DNA of 64,000 nt, taken from positions 5,098-69,097 of the forward strand of contig JBDTVG010000242.1 of assembly GCA_040007395.1 (NCBI GenBank), read 5' to 3'. Under the pieces are notes generated by a model. It was not told the origin of the DNA. It searched no databases and saw only the letters and a program-made list of their open reading frames with translations. The stretch's first letter is position 1, and every line of letters begins with the position of its first letter. The position numbers and the translations under genes are program-made. Positions 1 through 6,798 of this stretch are shown one piece after another. The DNA comes from DATGFK01 sp040007395 (lineage in GTDB: Bacteria > Chloroflexota > Anaerolineae > Aggregatilineales > UBA2796).

Positions 1-797
1 AGCGCTGCCCACGCAGCATTAGGCATCGGCGTATAAGCCGGATCATCAATCGCAATCACTGGTGATGCCGGAATGGGATCGGTTTGTGCCAAGGGGTAAA
101 TCCCTAAAAATTGCCCTTGCCGCAAACTGTACGCCTGAAAGCTCAACCAGCGATATAACGTGGTGCGCTGCATCAGAATCGAGCGCTGCCACCACACAGC
201 CTCATAATGTCCATAAGTCCGCGCATTGACATCATTCAGCTTGAATTGTTGTGTCAGGCGTGTTAATCGCGGTTGATTGAATTCCAGCAAGCGATCTGGA
301 GTCGCATCGTGAAAACTTTGGAGCGTGACAAACCACACAATCAGGTCGGGTTGATAGGCCAATGCCGCATCTGCAATCACCAGATCACGGCTGACGGATG
401 GCCCCAACGCAGCAAGGTTGTAAGCCCGAATCGTTTTACCACCAAGTGTTTTACCCGCTGCCTCTAAGTAAGCGTTAATCGTCTCACTATCGCGGTTGCC
501 CCAACCATTGATGCCAGAGTCACCGAGGATGATCACTCGGTACTCGTTGGCAGCTTTGGGGCGCGAAATGATGTGTGCATTGAGCAGTGTTTCGAGGGGA
601 ACCAGTTGACCTGTAACATCGCGTTCAGGGATGGCTATCCGCGTTCGATAAGGCAGCAGCGATCCAAACAGGCTCAATGGCATTAGTCTATCAAGCGGGC
701 GCAGCACAATAAACAGCGCATCGCAAATCAGTAGGCATAATACCGCTTTGAGTAAAACACGTCGCCATGTTCGCCAGTCGTAAAAGGGCGCTTTCAT
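1..797 (-). CDS. SGNH/GDSL-hydrolase-like membrane-anchored protein (partial)
   Basis: The gene is open from an ATG at 797 to the window edge with no stop, giving about 265 visible residues; the C-terminus lies outside. The ATG overlaps the TGA of the MBOAT gene (ATGA), so the two are translationally coupled. The N-terminus has a hydrophobic segment (VLLKAVLCLLICDALFIVL, about residues 14-32) typical of a signal anchor. At about residues 80-92 the stretch VIILGDSGINGWGN resembles the block I GDS motif of SGNH hydrolases, with Ser as the presumed nucleophile. SGNH proteins next to MBOAT acyltransferases usually take part in O-acylation of exported polysaccharides (AlgX/AlgJ logic); that role is inferred from context. 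The catalytic His/Asp block would lie beyond the visible part. Confidence 0.72.
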   Translation of the reverse strand, partial: MKAPFYDWRTWRRVLLKAVLCLLICDALFIVLRPLDRLMPLSLFGSLLPYRTRIAIPERDVTGQLVPLETLLNAHIISRPKAANEYRVIILGDSGINGWGNRDSETINAYLEAAGKTLGGKTIRAYNLAALGPSVSRDLVIADAALAYQPDLIVWFVTLQSFHDATPDRLLEFNQPRLTRLTQQFKLNDVNARTYGHYEAVWWQRSILMQRTTLYRWLSFQAYSLRQGQFLGIYPLAQTDPIPASPVIAIDDPAYTPMPNAAWAA

Positions 798-1960
798 CTG
801 CCGAACAATCTACTGAGAAAGTGCAAGGCGCTGGTAAAACTCGGCATCGCGAAGAACACCCAGCCGATCATTACAAATAGGAATGTCGCGCTTACGCCAA
901 TCACAGGCGATACAACGATATTGCGGCGCTTGGCGATCCCACTAAACTGAGCATGAATGAACAAACCCACCCCATGCCACAGACCCCATGCCAGAAAGCC
1001 TGTAGTGAAGCCATGCCATAGTCCGGCAAGTGCCATCGTTGTCAGGTGCGCAACTGCCATAATCAGTGTATTGTAGTTGCGTCCCAATTTGGTGAGCAGC
1101 GTGCGGCTAATCGGGAAGAATAGGTAGTCGCGCAGCCATGTTGACAGCGAGATATGCCACGCTTGCCAGAATCGGGTAATGCTCGGCTGGGCATAGGGAT
1201 TCGCGAAATTCTCCGGCAGCGTAATCCCAACCAAGCCCGCCGCACCAATGGCAATATCGGAGTAGCCCGCAAAATCGAAATATATCATGAACGTATACGC
1301 CAACAGCGACAGCCACAGTAGACCACTTGGCAGCGCCGGATTGGCGGCAATATCTGGGGTGAGGACGTAGAGGGCTAGCGCATTCGCCAGTACTAATTTT
1401 TTGATCAACCCCAACCCGATTCGCCACAAACTATCGAGTAGTTTGGGTTGGCTGGTGGGATAGTAAGGTTGGTCAAGCTGAGGCAAGAATTGGTTGGCGC
1501 GGTGGATTGGCCCCGCCACTAAGGCAGGTGGAAACAGCGCGTAAGCCGCCAGATCGCCCGATCTGAGTACGCTATCCCCAAGTTTTTTGCTGTCGATAAC
1601 GATATGAATCAATCGAAAAATAAGATATGAGAGGCCAACCCATTCTCCGAATCGACCTATGGTTGTGCCGAACAATAAGATCTGCAATCGCCCAAAGCGG
1701 CTGAAAATCAGCACACCGACCAATAGCGCAATTGTCAGCGGCGCAAGCCAACGTCGATGATCTGGGAAGGTATGCAAGTGACGCACAACCAGCGCCACGC
1801 CCATAACAATCAGCAAACTTGCGCCATACAGTAACAGGCTAAGCGTGGAATCACCGACCAGCACCACAAGGATCGCAGAGCCAACCAAACATGCCGCAAT
1901 AAATCCCCAACGCCGCAAGGGTATTGGTTGGGCAACAAATTGGTTTTGCTCTATCTGCAT
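794..1960 (-). CDS. MBOAT family membrane O-acyltransferase
   Basis: A polytopic membrane protein of about 388 residues with the MBOAT/AlgI signature: YFDFAGYSDIAIG, then FWQAWHISLSTWLRDYLFFPI (too long to be chance), then LAGLWHG with the conserved active-site His. The family transfers acyl groups from a cytoplasmic or membrane donor to extracytoplasmic polysaccharides or other acceptors. An in-frame GTG at 2011 would overlap the upstream small gene and has no ribosome-binding site. The ATG at 1960 lies 11 bp after the end of that gene and is preferred. It is coupled by ATGA to the downstream SGNH-like gene, which fits an acylation module. The acceptor polymer cannot be read from the sequence. 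Confidence 0.9.
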   Translation of the reverse strand: MQIEQNQFVAQPIPLRRWGFIAACLVGSAILVVLVGDSTLSLLLYGASLLIVMGVALVVRHLHTFPDHRRWLAPLTIALLVGVLIFSRFGRLQILLFGTTIGRFGEWVGLSYLIFRLIHIVIDSKKLGDSVLRSGDLAAYALFPPALVAGPIHRANQFLPQLDQPYYPTSQPKLLDSLWRIGLGLIKKLVLANALALYVLTPDIAANPALPSGLLWLSLLAYTFMIYFDFAGYSDIAIGAAGLVGITLPENFANPYAQPSITRFWQAWHISLSTWLRDYLFFPISRTLLTKLGRNYNTLIMAVAHLTTMALAGLWHGFTTGFLAWGLWHGVGLFIHAQFSGIAKRRNIVVSPVIGVSATFLFVMIGWVFFAMPSFTSALHFLSRLFGR

Positions 1961-1970
1961 CGGTGTATCA

Positions 1971-2126
1971 CTAGAAACGCCCGTAGACAAAGGGCGTACC
2001 ACCGCCTGCACTCAGAACAATCAGCCCTAGTATAGCGAGACAAAGTAGCAACGCGATCAGGTTTTCGCGCCAGCGAGAGGGCGGCATATCAGAGTCCTGT
2101 GTGGGTTCGTTTTGAGTCGATGTCAT
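1971..2126 (-). CDS. DUF5989-type small membrane protein (51 aa)
   Basis: A short gene begins with ATG at 2126 (MTSTQNEPTQDSDMPPSRW) and ends with TAG at 1971. It has one transmembrane helix at about residues 22-39 (LIALLLCLAILGLIVLS) followed by AGGGTPFVYGRF. That tail resembles the GS..APFIYxLF ending of DUF5989 proteins, which are tiny membrane proteins commonly encoded with SxtJ, carbamoyltransferase, SGNH or MBOAT genes. The family assignment rests on memory of this C-terminal motif. The gene starts 8 bp after the upstream secreted protein and ends just before the MBOAT ATG, so it is a middle member of a compact operon. Confidence 0.6.
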   Translation of the reverse strand: MTSTQNEPTQDSDMPPSRWRENLIALLLCLAILGLIVLSAGGGTPFVYGRF

Positions 2127-2134
2127 TGCTGACC

Positions 2135-2695
2135 CTACTGTACGACGTGAACAGTGACCGCCTGCGGCAGCAGGTCAGTCGCCTTGAGATCGCCATAACT
2201 ACGTGTCACCTTGATTGTGTAGTCATCGGCAGGCCATGGGGTACGAGTCCCCTGACTATTTTGCACGCCATAGTTGAGCATCAGGGTATGGTTTCCCGTG
2301 CAATCTAGCGAGTCTGTACCGCAGTTAATTTTATAGAGGTCATCAGCAACCACTACACCAGTGCTATTAAGCGCCTGAGCACGAATCGTTGTGATCGGGA
2401 AAGTTGGCCCGATCTTATATGTCCAGCGCGCCTGCACTACGACGGTTCCATCAGGATCGAGCGTCAAGGTCGTGATCTTCACGACGGCGGTAGCACCAGC
2501 CGCCGGCGTAGCACCTGCGTTGACAGTGGTTGTCGGTGCAGCAGTAGCGGCTTCCGTCGCGATTACCCCTTTGGCATCTTGAATTTGAACATTGACAAAT
2601 ACATCGCGCTTCCGCAACCCTGCAAGAATACTTTCTGTCGAAAACACAATACCCACTACAACAAGGAGCAGTACACCTATACCGATTCGTTTCAT
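2135..2695 (-). CDS. Secreted hypothetical protein with Ala/Thr linker
   Basis: A 186-residue protein with an N-terminal hydrophobic segment (about residues 4-22) that looks like an uncleaved anchor or signal peptide. An Ala/Thr/Pro-rich low-complexity linker (about residues 46-70) follows, then a beta-rich domain with two Cys residues (INCGTDSLDCTG). The Cys spacing suggests a small extracytoplasmic disulfide. I do not recognise a family. It is the first gene of the minus-strand group with the DUF5989, MBOAT and SGNH genes, so an accessory envelope function is plausible but not shown. Confidence 0.6.
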   Translation of the reverse strand: MKRIGIGVLLLVVVGIVFSTESILAGLRKRDVFVNVQIQDAKGVIATEAATAAPTTTVNAGATPAAGATAVVKITTLTLDPDGTVVVQARWTYKIGPTFPITTIRAQALNSTGVVVADDLYKINCGTDSLDCTGNHTLMLNYGVQNSQGTRTPWPADDYTIKVTRSYGDLKATDLLPQAVTVHVVQ

Positions 2696-2986
2696 TTTCT
2701 TGCCTTTGTGAAATCCATCTCAGAGGATTTTAACACCGATGGCCATGGTTACACAGATAGGAAATTACCGAATAAAGTGTCAACCACACCGATATTTTCT
2801 CAGATGTTCGAACCATCATTCGACGAGATATTTTTAGGGAAGGTCTAAATCTACGGTGCGTTCTGCACATGAAAGATCGTAACATGGGGACTGCGAAAGG
2901 CAAGTTGTAGTACGGGGAGTGACTTGGGGTCAAAATCCCCTAATGTTCGCTCCTCGTCACGGTATCAGAGGTAATCTACCCGCTGA
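2696..2986. other. Intergenic stretch, nothing recognised
   Basis: This gap lies between the divergent envelope operon and the truncated BRO-family gene. I see no convincing coding frame, RNA or strong hairpin. It must carry the promoter for the minus-strand operon, but no clear -35/-10 pair stood out. Confidence 0.4.
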
Positions 2987-3055
2987 TCTTTCAGAAATGC
3001 TAGTCGCCAACTTATACCAAATTCGGATAAACAATGGGCAATAAATAGTAAGACA

Positions 3056-3694
3056 TTGAAATTGATAGCCGAATATGGCAAACACCGAGCAACCGACGTA
3101 GTCAATACTGAAGAAGCACTACGCCTCATTCAATCTATCCCTTCCCCAAAGGCTGAACCCATGAAGTTGTGGCTGGCGCAGGTTGGGGCAGAACGACTTG
3201 AGAAGTCGGGCGATCTTGAACTGGGCTTGTTCTGGTCCTTTGACCGCACCATTGAACAGTATCGAGTACAGGGTAAAACGGATGGGTGGATTGAAGCGCG
3301 TGTTCAAGGCATTATTACTCGTAAGCAGTTTGTAGAAGCACTTACAATCGCCGTATCAAATACTCCTACTACTATCTATGTCCAGACAACCGAAAAACTA
3401 TATAAGGGGCTTTGGGATCATACAACGGCACAATTACATGGCGAACTAAAGATTAGCAAATGGGAAAACCTTCGCGATCATTTTGGCGAGTATGGATTGA
3501 TTTACACACGACTTGCCGAAAAGTTAGCTTCCAAAAAGCTTGGAAAAGCTGAAGCAATTGTAATGTCTACAGCAACGGAAATTGTCTGGAAAGTTGCCAA
3601 GATGATGGGCAAACAGGCCAGAGAAGTAAGTGAGGCTTTAGGCTATGATTTGGTGACAGAAAAGCCATTGATCGAGGATAAGAAAAAGAGGTAA
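3056..3694 (+). pseudogene. BRO-N/DinD-like protein lacking its N-terminal domain
   Basis: The visible protein (212 residues from a TTG) begins in the middle of what BRO-N/DinD-family proteins normally contain. The stretch ATDVVNTEEALRLIQSIPSP followed by KAEPMKLWLAQVG is the characteristic end of the Bro-N region. The C-terminal half includes KWENLRDHFGEYGLIYTRLAE, like the DinD-type C-terminus. The same frame stays open back only to a TGA at 2984-2986, contains no ATG, and never encodes the roughly 80 residues that should precede it. The likeliest reading is a 5'-deleted remnant, possibly still expressed as a C-terminal fragment. The family is linked to phage antirepressors and DNA-damage-inducible genes. 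It is more A/T-rich than its neighbours, which fits a mobile origin. Confidence 0.6.
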
Positions 3695-3720
3695 ACGCCA
3701 AGTCCTCTAGTTTTGTGAGC

Positions 3721-3748
3721 TTGACCGCTTTGGCGGCTTTGTTATAAT
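3721..3748 (+). promoter_or_regulatory. Near-consensus sigma-70 promoter
   Basis: TTGACC at 3721-3726 and a perfect TATAAT at 3743-3748 are separated by 16 bp. The next gene lies immediately downstream. The first in-frame ATG of the methyltransferase (3747) falls inside the TATAAT hexamer and so cannot be in the mRNA. Confidence 0.75.
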
Positions 3749-3773
3749 GTCTGGCTGCAAATTGGAGCTAAAT

Positions 3774-4580
3774 TTGGATAAACAACGCAGCCGGAACTCC
3801 GTCCCCTCAACCCTATACACCGAAGAATATTTTCTGACAGCCTGTGAGGGTTACGATGAATTTATTGCCACAGAAGGAGAACATCTCTCTCGACGCTTGA
3901 ATGCCGCTTTTGCATTGGCGGCTGTCGAACCGGGAATGAAAGTGCTGGATGTCGGCTGCGGACGCGGCGAGATCCTGCGGCACTGTGCGCGGCTTGGCGC
4001 GGACGCTTACGGGATTGATTACGCGATTGTCGCTGTGCAGTTCTCGCAGGAGATTGTACAGGATGAAATACAGGCTCCCGGTCATACGGGGGTCTCGCAG
4101 GCTGATGCCAAGAAACTTCCTTTTCCCACCGGATATTTTGACCGCGTGCTGATGTTCGATGTCGTGGAACATCTGTATCCTTGGGAATTGCAAGAAGCAC
4201 TACTTGAGATTAATCGCGTCCTTAAGCCAGACGGACGCTTTATTGTCCATACGGCTCCGAATGCGTGGTACGACAAGTATGCTTACCCAATCGTCCGCGC
4301 TTTCCGCACGATGATGGGACAAGGCGCACACTACCCATCTAATCCCCGTGCGTTTCTGGTCGATGTGAATCAGGATGTCCACGTCAACGAGCAATCGCTG
4401 GTCAGTATGCGCCGGACTCTGGCAAAAGCGGGATTTGCCAGCCGTGTCTGGCTGGACTCGCCGCCGCAAGGCAAGCAGGGTAATATTCTGCTAGATACGG
4501 TACGCGATGCGTTGTTCCGTTGGGTGCCTTTCCGCTGGTTCTTTGAGCGGGAAGTGTTCGCCATCGCCTCGAAACGCTAG
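3774..4580 (+). CDS. Class I SAM-dependent methyltransferase
   Basis: A Rossmann-fold methyltransferase with motif I VLDVGCGRG, an acidic loop GADAYGID, motif IV-like DRVLMFDVVEHL and post-motif EINRVLKPDGRFIVHTAPN. This is a Methyltransf_11-type layout; the substrate is unknown. The naive ATG at 3747 sits within the promoter -10 box, so I place the start at TTG 3774 (LDKQRSRNS), 7 bp after a GGAG at 3763-3766. The protein is then about 268 residues. The C-terminal third (RWVPFRWFFEREVFAIAS) is typical of small-molecule or glycolipid methylases but not diagnostic. The sortase gene follows 23 bp later, probably in the same transcript. Confidence 0.85.
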   Translation: MDKQRSRNSVPSTLYTEEYFLTACEGYDEFIATEGEHLSRRLNAAFALAAVEPGMKVLDVGCGRGEILRHCARLGADAYGIDYAIVAVQFSQEIVQDEIQAPGHTGVSQADAKKLPFPTGYFDRVLMFDVVEHLYPWELQEALLEINRVLKPDGRFIVHTAPNAWYDKYAYPIVRAFRTMMGQGAHYPSNPRAFLVDVNQDVHVNEQSLVSMRRTLAKAGFASRVWLDSPPQGKQGNILLDTVRDALFRWVPFRWFFEREVFAIASKR

Positions 4581-4603
4581 GGCAACGGATATTACTGGCT
4601 GCT

Positions 4604-5659
4604 ATGCGCGACAAACGCCCGGTTGACGAACTCTCCATCGAGGAGCTAGAGCGCGTCCTTGCCATCCGCAAGCGTGAGGCGCGGTTGGCACAGTTGCGCC
4701 GCTACGAGGGGGCAGGCCGGATCGTTGGGCCGGGTGAGAAAGCGCCTATTGTCTTCGATACTGCTGAAACTTTGAATCCACCTATTCAAGACTCTGCGCC
4801 GCAGCCTGTCGAACCAGCCAAAACAAACGAGGACACCGCGCCTTACTTCGAGGATGAACTCGATGCACAACGCCAGAAACGGCTGGCGGAAAATCCCGAC
4901 AAGCGCACCGACGGTAAAAGTGGAGGAGCGTTGCTCTGGAATCGGCTGCTACTACTGGTCGAGATTGCAGCGGTAGTTGGCTTGGTCTACCTGTTGGCGG
5001 GCTTGCTCCAATCGTTTCAGGCAGTGTCGCAGGCTTCCGCCGATATACAGTCGCAGTCGCAGGCAACCGCCTTCGCCCGCTTGATCCCGCCGACCGCCAC
5101 ACCAGTGATTAACATTGGATCGGTGGTTTTGCCAGTCGGTCACGTAGTTAACGTCAAGAATGATATTGTAGTGTCCTATGCGTTCAATCTTGACGAAGTA
5201 CCCGCCCAATATCGCGATCAGTTTCGCACGCTGGTAGCACAGTCACAAATCCAACCCGCGCCGAGTGCCGCTGAACCAGTGCGTATGCAAGTTCCGAAGA
5301 TCAAGGTTGACAGCACGGTACTCGTTGGTGACACTTGGAATGAACTGCAACGCGGTGTGGGGCATCACATTGGTAGCGTAAATCCGGGTGAACGGGGTAA
5401 TATGGTGCTCTCGGCGCACAACGATATTTACAACGAAATCTTCAAGGATCTTGATAAATTGGAGCCGGGGGATACGGTAACAGTCAGCACGACTACCAAA
5501 GACTATACTTACGTGGTACAGGGTCGGCAGATTGTTGCTCCCACGGATGTATGGGTACTAGAGTCGCGGGGAGATTCCAAACAGCTTACCTTGATCTCAT
5601 GCTATCCATATCGGGTGGACACTAAACGCATTGTCGTGTTCGCCACGTTGCAATCGTAA
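4604..5659 (+). CDS. Sortase (class E/D-like transpeptidase)
   Basis: A 351-residue membrane protein with a long charged cytoplasmic N-terminus (1-110), one transmembrane helix at about 112-135, an extracytoplasmic linker and a C-terminal sortase domain. The catalytic residues are visible: His272 in VLSAHND, Cys333 in LISCYP and Arg342 in VDTKRIVV. Sortases cleave and transpeptidate sorting-signal proteins or act as housekeeping proteases at the membrane. The start ATG at 4604 gives a sensible topology. No LPXTG-like substrate is encoded in the window; the large secreted proteins at 41-47 kb lack a C-terminal sorting signal. Confidence 0.88.
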   Translation: MRDKRPVDELSIEELERVLAIRKREARLAQLRRYEGAGRIVGPGEKAPIVFDTAETLNPPIQDSAPQPVEPAKTNEDTAPYFEDELDAQRQKRLAENPDKRTDGKSGGALLWNRLLLLVEIAAVVGLVYLLAGLLQSFQAVSQASADIQSQSQATAFARLIPPTATPVINIGSVVLPVGHVVNVKNDIVVSYAFNLDEVPAQYRDQFRTLVAQSQIQPAPSAAEPVRMQVPKIKVDSTVLVGDTWNELQRGVGHHIGSVNPGERGNMVLSAHNDIYNEIFKDLDKLEPGDTVTVSTTTKDYTYVVQGRQIVAPTDVWVLESRGDSKQLTLISCYPYRVDTKRIVVFATLQS

Positions 5660-5757
5660 CTATTGTAGTGATTAACTCGCCCGGACGGTCTGTTCGAGGC
5701 GATTATTGATCTGAGTTTAAACAACATTCTACGCTAATCAATCAGGGAGTTATTTTC

Positions 5758-6078
5758 ATGGCAAAGAAAAAGAGCAGGCGGCCTAATCTGTCGCAGGAGA
5801 CGTTAGAACGCGCCCGCGCCGAAATGCGCGGCGATCTCACGCCGATAACCGAAGCGCCACTCACGACCAATGGATCGCCTGCTGTCGTCGCCGCGAGAAC
5901 TAAGGTTAAACGCACTGGCAGCGCTGCGCTGGCAACCCGGCATATTCCCAGCACTCAGGAACTGATGAGCGAATATGCCTATGTGTTGCAAGATCTCCGC
6001 AATCTGGCGATTTTGGCAGCCGTGCTAATGCTGATTATCATTGTTGCAGCGGTGGCCTTGCCCCGTCCAACAGGCTGA
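5758..6078 (+). CDS. Small C-terminally anchored membrane protein
   Basis: A 106-residue protein with a basic, disordered N-terminus (MAKKKSRRPN) and a single C-terminal transmembrane helix (about residues 82-102, LAILAAVLMLIIIVAAVAL). A good AGGGAG ribosome-binding site precedes the ATG. The layout is that of a tail-anchored protein. I do not recognise a family. It lies 98 bp after the sortase gene and may be co-transcribed. Confidence 0.65.
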   Translation: MAKKKSRRPNLSQETLERARAEMRGDLTPITEAPLTTNGSPAVVAARTKVKRTGSAALATRHIPSTQELMSEYAYVLQDLRNLAILAAVLMLIIIVAAVALPRPTG

Positions 6079-6129
6079 TCAGCGTAAAAGACGAGCATTG
6101 GCTCACGCGAAAACCGTCTAAATTTACCT

Positions 6130-6172
6130 CACCTCTGACTTCCTCTCCGCGAACAGAAAGAGGGAGTCTAGA
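6130..6172. repeat. Dispersed cctctccgcgaa-type repeat fragment
   Basis: Contains cctctccgcgaacagaaag. Related copies occur at 41431-41450 and in degenerate form near 35803 and 27640. These are short intergenic pieces, often hairpin-forming, typical of Chloroflexota genomes. Boundaries are approximate. Confidence 0.4.
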
Positions 6173-6207
6173 GGTCTTGTCTGCTAAACAAACCTTTCAT
6201 TAGTCAT

Positions 6208-6762
6208 ATGAATATTGACACCTTTTTCTCGCAACCTTTTTCTGAAACAGCTTATTCTCAGGTTCAAGAGAGTGATTGGCTTGATGCCGGAACGCTTTCG
6301 ATAGTATCCACTCGGATTTCTATAGGTGATGCTATTCTTTTTCCGGGCGACCAAGCGGAGTTTGAGATTGTAAATGGCCTATATACAATACAAGCGAAGG
6401 GAATTGATTATGGCAATCACCGTCGCATTTCCCGCTTAAGAGCATTTCACACTCCATCACGTTTTGACACATCATATTTTGCGAGCATTTCTGTAGATTT
6501 CGCCGTCGTCGGTATTTGTGACCCCACTGTTTTTCTTCAAGCCCTTAAGCATAATACTAAGGAAGGGACAGATTTGACCCTTTATAAGACTTTGTATTCA
6601 GACCCGCTTGAGGCTTTATACGGTGCAATAACTTTGGACAACCAACAGATGATTTTTGTAAAATCAGGTTGGGGTGACGGTCATTACGACATTTATCAGC
6701 TTCATTCTGGTGGTCAGCTACTTGGTCTTGAGACTGTTTTCATAGATCCCAAAGATCAATAA
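6208..6762 (+). CDS. DUF4241-like protein
   Basis: A soluble 184-residue protein. The C-terminal segment SGWGDGHYDIYQLHSGGQLL, together with VDFAVVGICD and a GDAI...G start region, resembles DUF4241 proteins, in which a GxGDGxYPVYW-type motif is typical. The assignment is tentative. Function is unknown. Codon use is more A/T-rich than the flanking genes, suggesting separate acquisition. The gene sits alone between the small membrane protein and the large membrane glycosyltransferase-like gene. Confidence 0.55.
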   Translation: MNIDTFFSQPFSETAYSQVQESDWLDAGTLSIVSTRISIGDAILFPGDQAEFEIVNGLYTIQAKGIDYGNHRRISRLRAFHTPSRFDTSYFASISVDFAVVGICDPTVFLQALKHNTKEGTDLTLYKTLYSDPLEALYGAITLDNQQMIFVKSGWGDGHYDIYQLHSGGQLLGLETVFIDPKDQ

Positions 6763-6798
6763 CAGGTAGCTACTATATGATTAATCTTGGCATCTTAA

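Noticed and set aside
273..467. Short plus-strand open frame within the SGNH-like gene
   Set aside because: It is a shadow of the minus-strand coding frame; no motif or ribosome-binding site.
3747..3749. ATG at 3747 as methyltransferase start
   Set aside because: It falls inside the TATAAT of a near-consensus promoter.
4646..5209. Minus-strand open frames across the sortase gene
   Set aside because: They are antisense shadows of a well-supported sortase.
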